Of a DNA stretch of 64,000 bases, positions 34,415 to 42,487 are shown in pieces (position 1 is the first letter of the stretch; every line of letters starts with the position of its first letter). Origin of the DNA: Bradyrhizobium diazoefficiens USDA 110. Lineage in GTDB: Bacteria > Pseudomonadota > Alphaproteobacteria > Rhizobiales > Xanthobacteraceae. The DNA lies in the NCBI RefSeq assembly GCF_000011365.1, contig NC_004463.1:4574001-4638000 (forward strand), written 5' to 3'. Position numbers and translations under genes: made by a program. The notes under the pieces were generated by a model that saw only the letters and a list, made by a program, of their open reading frames with translations, was not told the DNA's origin and did no database searches.

Positions 34415-35116
34415 GTGTTTGAGGGTTTCTACAAGGTGCGGTTTCAGCTCGGCGACGCCGTTGGCCGGAGCGTGATGCATGCCGGCAATGGCAAGATGCT
34501 CGGCGGCAATTCGGCCTTCGCCCATATCGGCACCTACGAGAAGACCGATGACGGCGTCGACATCGTCATCAAGACCGTCCGCCACAACCCCGATCCGAAC
34601 TACCGCGCCATGGCCGGCACCGATGACGCGACCTTGCTGGCGAAAGGCCGGGCCGACGGCGATCTCTATCGCTTCAAGGGCGAGCTGAAGGAGCTGCCGG
34701 GCGTGCCGTTCCAGTCGGTGATGACGCCGATCACGGAGGACGAGGTGCCGATCGCCGGCGGCGTCGGCGAGGGCGGCATCGCCGATGGCCTCTATTCGAT
34801 CCACCTGCGCATGCTCGACGGCGTCGACGGCGGCCTCACCGGAGTGATGCTGCTCAACCAGGGTCGCATTCTCGGCGGCGATGCCGCGTTCTACTATCTC
34901 GGCAGCTACACCGCCGCGAACGGCCGCTGGAAGGGCCAGATCCTCAATCAGGAGCACACGCCGGCCAAGGACGATCCGATCTTCGGCGGCCACGAGGTCG
35001 GCATCGGCTTCTCCGGCAGCTACGACGCGGAGCAGGCGGTGCTGGAGGCAACCGCGCTTGCCGGCAAGCGCAGCCTGCGCCTGACCGCAGCGCTCAAGCT
35101 GATGCACCGCGCCTGA
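34415..35116 (+). CDS. GrlR-like two-domain protein, paralog 1
   Basis: 233 residues from GTG 34415; GGGGAC lies upstream, and the start is set by alignment to the paralog at 38283. The protein consists of two related halves. The first has FEGFYKVRFQLGD...GKMLGGNSAFAHIGTYE; the second has ADGLYSIHLRMLDGVDGG...GRILGGDAAFYYLGSYTAANGRWKG. Each half fits the GrlR beta-barrel pattern (GLYxVxF...GG.....GTY). GrlR is a repressor partner in enteropathogen type III secretion, but no secretion genes are here, and this family is probably a general small-barrel regulator or ligand binder. The C-terminal LAGKRSLRL is shared with the paralog. Confidence 0.7.
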   Translation: MFEGFYKVRFQLGDAVGRSVMHAGNGKMLGGNSAFAHIGTYEKTDDGVDIVIKTVRHNPDPNYRAMAGTDDATLLAKGRADGDLYRFKGELKELPGVPFQSVMTPITEDEVPIAGGVGEGGIADGLYSIHLRMLDGVDGGLTGVMLLNQGRILGGDAAFYYLGSYTAANGRWKGQILNQEHTPAKDDPIFGGHEVGIGFSGSYDAEQAVLEATALAGKRSLRLTAALKLMHRA

Positions 35117-35134
35117 TCTCATCCGGGAAGACAC

Positions 35135-35821
35135 ATGGAAAAGACCATCCGCATGCTTTCGACGCTCGGCCTGATGGGCGCGATGCGCAGCCTGTCGTCC
35201 GCGTTCGAGACCGCTAGCGGCATCCACGTCGATGCCGACTTCGCGCCGACCCTGGCGCTGCTCAAGCGGCTGCGCGACGGCGAGGCCGCCGATCTCGTCA
35301 TCCTCACGCGCGAGGGGCTCGACGAGATGATCGGCGAGGGCCGCGTCGTCGCGGAGAGCGCGGCCGATCTCGCGCGCTCCTTCGTCGGCATTGCCGTGCG
35401 GGCAGGGCAGGCGCATCCCGACATTGCCACCGAAGCTGCGCTGCGCAAGACGCTGCTTGCGGCGCGGTCCGTCGCCTATTCGCGGCTGGGCGCCAGCGGC
35501 GTCTACTTCGCCCAGCTGATCGTCCGGATGGGGATCGCAGCCGAGATCAACGCCAAGGCCACCATCGTCGAACAGGGCTTTACCGCCGAGCGGCTCGTCA
35601 ACGGCGAGGCGGACCTCGCCGTGCAGCAGATCAGCGAGCTGAAGCAGGTTGCCGGCATCGAGGTCGTCGGCCCGGTCCCGCACGATTTGCAGACACCGGC
35701 CGTGTTCTCCGCCGGCCGCCTGGCGAACGCGAAACAGGCCGACGCCGCGGACCGGTTGCTGCGCTACCTGGCATCGCCGGAGGTCGTGTCCGTTCTCCGT
35801 CAATCCGGACTCGAGCCTTGA
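35135..35821 (+). CDS. ModA-like substrate-binding-domain protein, no clear signal peptide
   Basis: 228 residues. The fold pattern of type 2 periplasmic binding proteins is visible: IRMLSTLGLMGAMRSLSSAFETASG, LRDGEAADLVILTREGLDEM, SRLGASGVYFAQLIVRMGIA and a C-terminal LLRYLASPEVVSVLRQSGLEP. It is closest to ModA-like (molybdate/anion) proteins. The N-terminus is not a normal signal peptide, so the protein may stay in the cytosol. No permease or ATPase gene accompanies it. It lies 18 bp after the GrlR-like gene and 32 bp before a Sel1 gene, suggesting one transcript. Confidence 0.72.
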   Translation: MEKTIRMLSTLGLMGAMRSLSSAFETASGIHVDADFAPTLALLKRLRDGEAADLVILTREGLDEMIGEGRVVAESAADLARSFVGIAVRAGQAHPDIATEAALRKTLLAARSVAYSRLGASGVYFAQLIVRMGIAAEINAKATIVEQGFTAERLVNGEADLAVQQISELKQVAGIEVVGPVPHDLQTPAVFSAGRLANAKQADAADRLLRYLASPEVVSVLRQSGLEP

Positions 35822-35853
35822 ATTTGCCGGGCCGGGAACGCAACGTGGTGCTC

Positions 35854-36675
35854 ATGCGGACCTATCTTCTTGCCATTTTCCTTGCGCTTGCCGCGCCCCT
35901 CGCGGCGCATGCGCAGTCGGCCGACCTCGTCCTTTGCGACCGGGTCGCAGCCGATCCCAGCGATCCCGACAAGCCGGCCGACGTGAAGGGCGTGCCGGAG
36001 GTCGCTGCCTCCGACGTCGCGACCGCCATCAAGTTCTGCAGGCAGGCCGCGCCATCCTCGCGGCGCGCGATGTTCGAGCTCGGCCGCGCCTATGCCGCCG
36101 GCCGTCAGATGGCGGAGGCGATCGCCGCCTGGCGCAAGGCCGCCGACAAGGGATCGAGCGCGGCCATGGTCGAGCTCGGTGTGCTCTACGGCACGGGATC
36201 AGGAGTCGCGAAAGATGAGGCGCAGGCGCGAAAGCTGTTCGAGAAGGCGGCGCAGGCCGGCAATCCCCGCGGCGTCAGCAATCTTGCCGCGCTCGGCGGC
36301 GCCGGTGGCGCCGCGCCGGCCGATCCCGCGCAGGCTCGCGCGCTGCTGGGCAAGGCCGCCGAGACCAACGCGGAGGCGCAGTATCAGCTCGGCCTGATGC
36401 TCTCCGAAGGCACGGGCGGTGCGAAGGACGACGTCGCGGCGCGCGCGCTGTTCGAGAAGGCGGCCGCGCAAAACCATCCCGGCGCGCTGGAGCGGATGGG
36501 CGCCTTCGCGCAGGAAGGTCGCGGCGGGCCGAAGGACAAGGACGCCGCGAAAGCCTATTACGAGCGCGCTGCAGCGCTCGGCGACGAGGACGCCAAGGCC
36601 GCGCTGGAGCGGCTGCGCTGCCCCTACGCGATCAAGGACAAGCAGGGCAAGCTCGTCACCACGCTGTGCTTCTAA
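35854..36675 (+). CDS. Exported Sel1-repeat (TPR-like) protein
   Basis: 273 residues from ATG 35854, with a signal peptide (MRTYLLAIFLALAAPLAAHA-QS). About four to five Sel1 repeats of 35-36 residues follow (AMVELGVLYGTGSGVAKDEAQARKLFEKAAQAG, then the related LMLSEGTGGAKDDVAARALFEKAAAQ block and others). Three cysteines lie outside the repeats (LCDRV, FCRQ, LRCPY) plus one near the end (TLCF). Sel1 proteins act as scaffolds for protein contacts; the partner is unknown. A repeat hairpin begins inside its stop codon. Confidence 0.83.
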   Translation: MRTYLLAIFLALAAPLAAHAQSADLVLCDRVAADPSDPDKPADVKGVPEVAASDVATAIKFCRQAAPSSRRAMFELGRAYAAGRQMAEAIAAWRKAADKGSSAAMVELGVLYGTGSGVAKDEAQARKLFEKAAQAGNPRGVSNLAALGGAGGAAPADPAQARALLGKAAETNAEAQYQLGLMLSEGTGGAKDDVAARALFEKAAAQNHPGALERMGAFAQEGRGGPKDKDAAKAYYERAAALGDEDAKAALERLRCPYAIKDKQGKLVTTLCF

Positions 36676-36758
36676 AGCGCGCGATGAGATCGCGCTTTAG
36701 AATTATTGTTTGAGCATGATCCTTTCGGAAAACCGCTGCCCACTTTTCCGGATCATGC
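36670..36758. repeat. Double-hairpin intergenic repeat at the end of the Sel1 gene
   Basis: TTCTAAAGCGCG (36670-36681) pairs exactly with CGCGCTTTAGAA (36691-36702) and includes the stop codon. A second hairpin pairs GCATGATCC (36714-36722) with GGATCATGC (36750-36758), with an inner GGAAAA/TTTTCC pairing. This two-stem form is a common dispersed alphaproteobacterial element and may also end the transcript. Confidence 0.8.
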
Positions 36759-36764
36759 TGTAGC

Positions 36765-37223
36765 TCACTTCATGTAGTAGGCGAGATTGTTGCGGGCGTC
36801 GCGATAGGTCGTCTCGAGAAAATCGGGATATTCCGCGGCGGCCTGCGCCACGGCGCGTACGACGCAGTCCCAGAAATCACCGTCCCATTTGAAATGGGCC
36901 TCGGCCGCGCCCTCGAATTTGACGGCGGTGATGATGGCCTGCCTGATCGCGTTGTCGTCGGCGCGAGGATGAGCTCGCTTCACATAGCCGAACATCGACC
37001 CCTCATGGGCATGGTCGCGGTCGTAACGATATTTCTCGGCCATCTGCTGCGGCGAGAGGGTGCGATTGATGCGGACCTCCTCGGCGGTCGGGCGCCCCTC
37101 GATCGAATCCAGTCGGTAGCGCCAGCGCCAGAGTTCGAACGCGGCATCGAGCAGCGGTTGCTTCGCCGCGCTGGTGATGAAGGCCTCGATCTGCTCTTCG
37201 GCGGATGGTTCGGTCCGGTTCAT
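36765..37223 (-). CDS. Conserved-looking hypothetical protein, 152 residues
   Basis: Start MNRTEPSAEEQIEAF at 37223, with AAGGGG upstream; longer in-frame starts give Arg/Cys-rich nonsense. The protein is soluble and rich in aromatic and charged residues (LWRWRYRLDSIEGRPTAEEVRIN, KYRYDRDHAHEG, FKWDGDFWDCVV). No known motif. It is divergent from a c'-type cytochrome gene across 114 bp. Confidence 0.62.
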   Translation of the reverse strand: MNRTEPSAEEQIEAFITSAAKQPLLDAAFELWRWRYRLDSIEGRPTAEEVRINRTLSPQQMAEKYRYDRDHAHEGSMFGYVKRAHPRADDNAIRQAIITAVKFEGAAEAHFKWDGDFWDCVVRAVAQAAAEYPDFLETTYRDARNNLAYYMK

Positions 37224-37337
37224 GCCCCTTTGTCGTGCGCGTGCGCCGACGGGTTCGACGCCGCCCTTGATCGAGCGCAAGGCTCCCGGGCACCGCGCCA
37301 GCGTACACTTGCTTCTCACGAGAAATGGAGACCTGCG

Positions 37338-37808
37338 ATGAGGCTTCGGGGGTGGATGCTGGCGCTGGCCGGCTTTGGCGCGCTAACCGCCGTGGCAACG
37401 GCGCAGGACCTCAAATCGCCATCCTCGGACCAGTATGTGCCGCGCCTCGGCGACATCATGGGCGCCGCGCAGACGCGTCACCAGAAACTCTGGCTGGCCG
37501 GCAAGGCCCAGAACTGGGAGCTCGCGGCCTATGAGCTGCGCCAGCTCAAGGCCAGCCTGGTCGAGGCCGCCGTATTCTATTCAGGCATTCCCGTCGGTAA
37601 TGTCACGACCTTGGAGCCATCGCTGCAATCGATGTCCGACGCGCTCACGGCGAAGGACGGCCGCAAATTCGCAAAGGCCTTTGGCGATTTGACGGAGGGC
37701 TGCAACACCTGCCACCGGTCGATGAAGCGCAACTTCGTCGTCATGAAGGTTCCTTCCGACCAGGCGCCATTCGCCAATCAGCAGTTTGCGCCGCCATCCA
37801 AGCCGTGA
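37338..37808 (+). CDS. Exported c'-type cytochrome-like protein
   Basis: 156 residues with a signal peptide (cleavage near ATA-QD). A helical body (AAQTRHQKLWLAGKAQNWELAAYELRQ) and a single C-terminal heme-attachment motif CNTCH at about residues 122-126 give the layout of cytochrome c' four-helix bundles. It would be a periplasmic heme protein, possibly binding NO or acting as an electron carrier. No oxidase or reductase gene is nearby to fix its role. Confidence 0.78.
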   Translation: MRLRGWMLALAGFGALTAVATAQDLKSPSSDQYVPRLGDIMGAAQTRHQKLWLAGKAQNWELAAYELRQLKASLVEAAVFYSGIPVGNVTTLEPSLQSMSDALTAKDGRKFAKAFGDLTEGCNTCHRSMKRNFVVMKVPSDQAPFANQQFAPPSKP

Positions 37809-37865
37809 CGGAACGGATTTCGCGCGCAGCGGGCTGAATCCGAAAACCCGACAGGAGGCGTGATC

Positions 37866-38015
37866 ATGATCCGCAAACTGGCATCCGGCGAGTATCGCCT
37901 TTACTCACGCAAGGTGAATCCGAAGACCGGCAAGCGTCGCAACCTCGGCACCTTCAAGAGCCGCGCGGCGGCCGAGAAGCACGAGCGCGAGGTGCAATAT
38001 TTCAAGCGTCACTAG
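37866..38015 (+). CDS. 49-residue basic protein resembling an integrase arm-type DNA-binding domain
   Basis: Start ATG 37866 with GGAGG 8 nt upstream. The small, strongly basic protein has RLYSRKVNPKTGKRRNLGTF followed by a helix with KSRAAAEKHEREVQYF. The pattern of a strand, dP-tGkRr, strand, then an AAAEKHERE helix resembles the three-stranded arm/AP2-like domain at the N-terminus of tyrosine recombinases, but stands alone here. Function unknown; DNA binding is inference. Confidence 0.7.
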   Translation: MIRKLASGEYRLYSRKVNPKTGKRRNLGTFKSRAAAEKHEREVQYFKRH

Positions 38016-38282
38016 CGCGGGGCGAGGCGGCCGGGACCACGCAGAACAAAAAAGTCGAAAAACAACCCCATGCACAGTAGCCGGGGCACTGAAATCGCAA
38101 CGAAATCACGGATTGCGGATTTGGCGAATCTCGGTTGACCCGTCGGGCAAAACAGGGGCATGATGGCATCATGCAGCGGAGGGTCCGGCGAGCGGCCCTG
38201 CGCGCAAAAGCCGGATGGCCTTGGTGCGGCGGCGGTGCTAGGTAGCCTTCCGATTCCTTTCCGATTTTGCGGGTTCATTGCG
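38016..38282. other. Non-coding spacer before GrlR-like paralog 2
   Basis: No gene recognised. It contains an A-rich patch (AGAACAAAAAAGTCGAAAAACAA near 38042-38065), the only evident promoter-like composition. The reading frame of the following gene is open from 38160, but the first part reads unlike the paralog. Confidence 0.4.
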
Positions 38283-38987
38283 TTGCTGGACGGACTCTAC
38301 AAGGTTGAATACGGCGTCAACGATGCGTTCGGCCGCAGCATCATGTGCCTGCATGACGGCAAGATGCTGGGCGGCAATTCGGGCTTCGCGCATCTTGGCA
38401 CCTATGTCGAGCGCGACGGCGAGATCATCGCCGAGGTCATCACCGAGCGGCATAATCTGGATCCGAACTACAAGCCGCTGATGGGCGCCGACGTCGCCTC
38501 GATCGGGGCACGCGGGAGGCTGCACGGCAACCAGATCCGTCTGGAGGGCGGCGCGGACACCATGCCGGGCGCAAAATTCTGGGCCAATCTCACCCGGCTC
38601 GACGACGAGGCGGTGCCTCCGAGCGGCGCGGTCGGCCCTTGCGGCATCGTCAACGGGCTCTATGGGATGAGCCTGCGCGCGCTTGACGGTGTCGATGCCG
38701 GACTCTCCGGCGTGATGCTGCTGATCGACGGCCGCATCCTCGGCGGCGATGCGTTCTTCTACTATCTCGGCTCCTATTCATCGGCCGACGGCCGCTGGAA
38801 GGGTGAGATGCTCAACCAGGAGCACACGCCGGCGAAAGGCGAAAATCCGGTGTTCGGCGGCTATGAGGTCGGGATTGGCTTCTCCGGGACTTGCACGGCG
38901 GATAGCGGCGAGCTCGAAGGCATCGCGCTCGCCGGCAAGCGCAGCCTGCGCCTTGCGGCCTCGCTCAAGCTGATGCGGCGGGCCTAG
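38283..38987 (+). CDS. GrlR-like two-domain protein, paralog 2 (its 3' end is duplicated downstream)
   Basis: 234 residues if started at TTG 38283 (MLDGLYKVEYGVND), which aligns exactly with paralog 1; no clear ribosome site is seen, and the frame is open to 38160. Half one has GLYKVEYGVNDAFGRS, GKMLGGNSGFAHLGTYVE; half two has NGLYGMSLRALDGVDAG, GRILGGDAFFYYLGSYSS. Two small barrels of the GrlR type are expected. The last 36 codons and stop (38877-38987) recur at 43321-43431, and the final roughly 55 bp plus 50 bp downstream recur at 41149-41261. This makes the 3' end a likely insertion target. Confidence 0.7.
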   Translation: MLDGLYKVEYGVNDAFGRSIMCLHDGKMLGGNSGFAHLGTYVERDGEIIAEVITERHNLDPNYKPLMGADVASIGARGRLHGNQIRLEGGADTMPGAKFWANLTRLDDEAVPPSGAVGPCGIVNGLYGMSLRALDGVDAGLSGVMLLIDGRILGGDAFFYYLGSYSSADGRWKGEMLNQEHTPAKGENPVFGGYEVGIGFSGTCTADSGELEGIALAGKRSLRLAASLKLMRRA

Positions 38988-39040
38988 GGCGTGTCCTCAT
39001 AAATTCGTCGCGTCCGCTTTGCTGTTGGAAGGCGACGTTG
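38930..39040 (+). repeat. Direct repeat A: 3' end of GrlR-like gene plus downstream flank
   Basis: Contains GCCGGCAAGCGCAGC (38931-38945), the gene's last codons, and a flank with CATAAATTCGTCGCGTC and GCTGTTGGAAGGCGACGTTG. It is repeated with about a dozen changes at 41149-41261. The gene part alone is repeated at 43321-43431. Confidence 0.85.
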
Positions 39041-39147
39041 AATCCGATACGTCTGGATGTCGGCCGTGGGCCAACAGCGACATCACGCCCTTCGTCGATC
39101 ACAAGGGCATGCGTTGCGCATCAAGTTCGTTATGGGTCAACTCAGGC

Positions 39148-39675
39148 TCATCCGCCTCGCGCGTCGCGTACCGCCTGCGCGACTTTCGTCGCCTGCGACA
39201 CTCGTCCGATCTTTGCGCCTGCAATGGTCTTTCTTCGGCGTGTGCCTGCCTTCGGCACCATGCCTTCGTTCGCGGTGGCTCCGGCTGGGGGATAAATCGT
39301 GAAGTTCGCCGCTCGATGCAGCGCGAGAGCCTTTCGAGCCGCTTCGACATGCGCGGTCCGAGCTGCCAGGTTGTGAAGACGCCGAAGCTCGTTGTTCAAC
39401 CGCTTCAGCGCCGCGGCGAAGACTTGCTTGCGTTCTGATGCATGCTCGGCGGTTCCTGGAAAGCTGGCTCCGCGAGCCTCGGCTTTTCCGCGCCCCTGTC
39501 GCTGCCTTTGTCGGCCGAGCGTTCGCTCCTTATTGCGCATCTTGCGCAAGCGGGGTCGCATGGCCTCAAGCTCAGCGATTTCGACGTCATAGATGGCAGG
39601 ATGGTGCGTGAGGCGGATCGTCTCATATTCTTCGTGGCTGAGGAGGCTGCGTTCGAACTTGCAGGGGACCGACAT
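39148..39675 (-). CDS. Hypothetical protein, basic coiled region, 175 residues
   Basis: Start ATG 39675, with GGAGGG 7 nt upstream; an ATG at 39681 overlaps the ribosome site. The sequence reads as a real protein: KFERSLLSHEEYETIRLTHHPAIYDV, then a charged helical region with LRKMRNKERTLGRQRQRQ, then GSFPGTAEH-like ASFPGTAEHASERKQVFAAALKRLN. I recall similar uncharacterised proteins in Bradyrhizobium and Methylobacterium accessory regions but know no function. It is the largest gene in the first islet between repeats A and B. Confidence 0.6.
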   Translation of the reverse strand: MSVPCKFERSLLSHEEYETIRLTHHPAIYDVEIAELEAMRPRLRKMRNKERTLGRQRQRQGRGKAEARGASFPGTAEHASERKQVFAAALKRLNNELRRLHNLAARTAHVEAARKALALHRAANFTIYPPAGATANEGMVPKAGTRRRKTIAGAKIGRVSQATKVAQAVRDARGG

Positions 39676-39799
39676 TCTCATCCCTCCATTTGATTCCTTG
39701 AAATTCAGGCAGAACGGGACTCATCCAGGTCGACGATTTTCTCAATAATCAAGCCGCACCCACCAACAATTATCGGCCCGGTGCGCCCGCGGCGCTCAA

Positions 39800-40033
39800 C
39801 TACTGTCTGCCCTGCCGCGAGCGTCCGAATGCATGGCGCGGATTGACCCCGCAGGACGCATGTGTGCCGGAGGCAGCCGTCCTGCACTGCTGGAGAGTCG
39901 AGAACTGGCAGTTGCCGGGATGGCCCCAGCGGCGGCCTTGTAGGCAGTAGCGATCTGCGACCGCGGGCGAGAGTGATCCGACTGTGACCAAGATCAAAAT
40001 GGTGGAGACCGCAGCAAACAGAATACGGCACAT
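39800..40033 (-). CDS. DUF3551 family small exported protein
   Basis: 77 residues from ATG 40033, with AGGAGG 6 nt upstream. The signal peptide (MCRILFAAVSTILILVTVGS, cleavage after AVA) is followed by the DUF3551 hallmark YCLQGRRWGHPGNCQFST and QCRTAASGTHASCGVNPR, with four cysteines. These short secreted proteins are numerous in Bradyrhizobium and of unknown role. It lies in the islet between repeats A and B. Confidence 0.82.
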   Translation of the reverse strand: MCRILFAAVSTILILVTVGSLSPAVADRYCLQGRRWGHPGNCQFSTLQQCRTAASGTHASCGVNPRHAFGRSRQGRQ

Positions 40034-40550
40034 CGGAGTCCTCCTGTACTCGTTGGGTGAGTGCTCACCTGTGCTCCACTGGGTTGGAAAGGCACCGGGA
40101 CCAAGGTCGACTGTAGCTTCAGCGTTCCGGATGATCATCCGATCAAACCCTTAGAGTTCGCAGTGGATTTCCCGAGATCCTGCGTCGGTGCGGAGTTTTC
40201 ATGCCGGAGGGCCGGTTGGGGTCAAAAGCGCCGTTTGGAAGGTCGGCCAGTTGCTTTCTCTCTACCCTGATAAGCGAACAATTTCGGCGCTAGCTGCGGA
40301 GATCTGCTATTTGATCACCTCGTCGGCGCTTGCACTCGACATCTGCGTCGCAGGGGAATGAAAGCAGCCCGCTCCGCATTGGGGCAAAGCCGGACATCAA
40401 CCGGCGGACATTCAATTGTGCTCAATTTGCCCGCCAACTCGCTGAGCCGAGAGTAGCCTCAAGAGAGGCTTCAATGATCCTTCCCGTAAGGGATGCCTGC
40501 CAGATCACGAACAGGGCATCGCGGCGGGACTAAAATGCCTCGCGCTGACC
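40034..40550. other. 517 bp without recognisable gene
   Basis: Short open frames exist on both strands but none has a ribosome site with protein-like sequence. The composition is lower in GC than the core regions. No repeat or terminator is evident. Confidence 0.5.
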
Positions 40551-40742
40551 ATGATTTCGAGCGTATATTTGCCAAATCTGGGCGATGGCAGGGCAGTTGC
40601 AGTGACGGCTCAGTCCCACAAGACCGCAGAAGAGGAGTACGAGGAGCAAGTTCGCATCCTCGTCCGTATCGTTTCATGCTGCACATTGGGGCTTTTCGCT
40701 TTCGCTGCGGGCCTGCTGATTGGGACCTTTCTGTTCTCGTGA
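40551..40742 (+). CDS. Small single-pass membrane protein (uncertain)
   Basis: 63 residues from ATG 40551, or 46 from GTG 40602. A charged segment (KTAEEEYEEQVRILVRIV) is followed by one membrane helix (CCTLGLFAFAAGLLIGTFLF) at the very C-terminus, as in tail-anchored small proteins. No good ribosome site is seen for either start. The helix and acidic-amphipathic lead make chance less likely, but the call stays weak. Confidence 0.4.
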   Translation: MISSVYLPNLGDGRAVAVTAQSHKTAEEEYEEQVRILVRIVSCCTLGLFAFAAGLLIGTFLFS

Positions 40743-41309
40743 TCGAAGATGAATGACCGGCCTCCGGGCGCGGTTCTGTTTGGCTTGGGCTTCACGAAAG
40801 TTACAAGTCTCGCTTTGCCATGGATTTCGCATGATCACGTGCATGCCGTTGGACGACAACGGCTTGATCCATGTCGTGAAGTGTCAGCTATCGCAACATG
40901 CATCCTTCGAAGGGGCGACATTGCCGGGCTGCAATATCCTAACTCAGCCTCAATGTCCTTGAGGGTCAAAAAGCCGACATCGGGCCAACGGCCGTAGTAC
41001 GTCGGCTATGGGTCATAAGCCGGCGATGATGACCAAGCGGGGCGACGTCCGCTTTATCTTCGGAAGCCGACGGTCATGAGTACTCGCCCTAGCGCCTCGT
41101 CACGGAGCCGGACACGCCGCCCCGGTCTTCACCCAGGCATCGACCAGCGCGCCGGCAAGCGCAGCCTGCGGCTGGCGGCTTCGGCTCAAGCTGATGCGGC
41201 GGGCGTAGGGCGGGTACTCATAAATTCGTCGCGTCTGCTTTGCTGTTGGAAGGCGACGTTGTCGGCGATGGGCCACTTGCAGACATGGCGACAGCGCGCT
41301 TGCTCGAGG
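40743..41309. other. 567 bp with decayed repeats, includes direct repeat B
   Basis: No gene seen. The stretch 40970-41085 has segments such as GTCGGCTATGGGTCATAAGC and GACGTCCGCTT of a type found as dispersed debris in Bradyrhizobium genomes. It runs into the degraded copy B of the GrlR-like 3' end at 41149 and a flank ending near 41300. Confidence 0.6.
41149..41261 (+). pseudogene. Direct repeat B: degraded copy of the GrlR-like gene 3' end and flank
   Basis: It shares GCCGGCAAGCGCAGCCTGCG (41151-41170) with paralog 2 and continues alike through the stop-codon region into CATAAATTCGTCGCGTCTGC and GCTGTTGGAAGGCGACGTTG. One extra G in the TTCGGCTCAAGC segment shifts the frame, so the C-terminus no longer reads. 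It lies 2220 bp after the same position in repeat A. Confidence 0.8.
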
Positions 41310-42272
41310 TCAATCGGATACGTGTACTTGCGAATTGCCCGATTGCGCGTAGCCTCCGTCGGCGCGTCGAGAGGCTCGGTAGCGGCCTGGCGAATGTCCG
41401 TGATGCCGGTGAAACAGCTTCGAAAACGCCGCCGCTGTCTCGTAACCAACCCGGCTGGCAATCCGCGCGATGGGCTCATCGCTTGTTTCGAGCAGAAACG
41501 CCGCCTCCGCCATTCGGCGTTCGATCACATAACGGTGCATGGACTGGCCGACGAGCCTGGTAAAGCGCGCCGAAAATGCCGAGCGGCCAAGCCCGACGCG
41601 ACGGCCAAGGTCGCTCAGCGTCCAGAGCTGCTCCGGACTTTCGTGAATTAGCTTCAGCGCCGGTCCGATATGGGGATCAGAAATGGCCCCGATCCAGCCG
41701 CCTTGTCCGGGACTGAGAGACGCGATCCAGCTTCGCAGCACCTCGACAAAGAGCACTTCCGTCAGTCGTGAAAGCGCGACGCCTTGGCCAGGACGCTCGA
41801 GCGCGGACTCGCTCATCATGCGGCGCAGGATTGCTTCAAGCCAACCACGGTCCGCCGTCGGCTTCAGCAAGAGCACGGGTGGAAGCAACTCCAGCACGCT
41901 GCCAAACATCGGCCGCGACACCGTGAAATTGCCGCAGAGCATGGTCGAGAGCGGCTTTGCACGGCTGCCGTGACGAAGGAATCCGAGGCGTGGCGACGAC
42001 CGTTCGATATCCGCGATGCGCAAAGGCTCGGCCCGGCGATCCGAATAAAACACATGGGGCTCGCCGCGCGTGATCACGACAAAATCGCCCTCGGTCATCT
42101 GGATTTCCTCTCCCTGTTCGAGCGCGAGGGTCGCCGAACCCTGGCTGAGATAGTGAAACAGGGCGTAGGGGCGCGCCGGCAACTCAAGATGCCAGGGATG
42201 GCCGAGCTCGAAGTGGAAGAGCAACGTCCCGCCGAGACGAACCCGATCGAGCACCTGGGTGAGGATGTCCAT
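41310..42272 (-). CDS. AraC family transcriptional regulator with cupin-type sensor domain
   Basis: 320 residues from MDILTQVLDRVRLGG at 42272. The N-terminal domain (FHYLSQGSATLALEQGEEIQMTEGDFVVI) is the cupin of the AraC_binding/cupin_6 group. The C-terminal 100 residues hold both helix-turn-helix units (WTLSDLGRRVGLGRSAFSARF and IARIASRVGYETAAAFSKLFHRHHG). It is divergent from a secreted alpha/beta hydrolase across 215 bp, the likely target. The C-terminus is about 25 residues longer than usual and runs towards the decayed repeat. Confidence 0.9.
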   Translation of the reverse strand: MDILTQVLDRVRLGGTLLFHFELGHPWHLELPARPYALFHYLSQGSATLALEQGEEIQMTEGDFVVITRGEPHVFYSDRRAEPLRIADIERSSPRLGFLRHGSRAKPLSTMLCGNFTVSRPMFGSVLELLPPVLLLKPTADRGWLEAILRRMMSESALERPGQGVALSRLTEVLFVEVLRSWIASLSPGQGGWIGAISDPHIGPALKLIHESPEQLWTLSDLGRRVGLGRSAFSARFTRLVGQSMHRYVIERRMAEAAFLLETSDEPIARIASRVGYETAAAFSKLFHRHHGHSPGRYRASRRADGGYAQSGNSQVHVSD

Positions 42273-42487
42273 GCGGTCCAGATTAGACCGGTGGACGATC
42301 GGACACAACATGCGGACGATTGATCCCTATCGTCCGAAATGCCCGCGGAATAGATCATGCCGCAGCGGGCCGACGGTAGGTGCGGCAACCATTTCGCCGA
42401 CGGCGGATGGAAGAACCGCGACCTTGCAGGAAACGCCTGTCCATCCCCCCGGACTGATTTCGTCCGACATGCCAACAGGAACATTCA

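Noticed and set aside
34415..38987. Type III secretion genes suggested by the GrlR-like proteins
   Set aside because: None of the neighbouring genes has secretion-apparatus, chaperone or GrlA-like features; the GrlR resemblance is at fold level only.
41186..41479. A 97-codon minus-strand frame ending in the repeat B flank
   Set aside because: Its C-terminus translates the dispersed repeat (CKWPIADNVAFQQQSRRDEF). Such frames are commonly mis-annotated in Bradyrhizobium and carry no start signal here.
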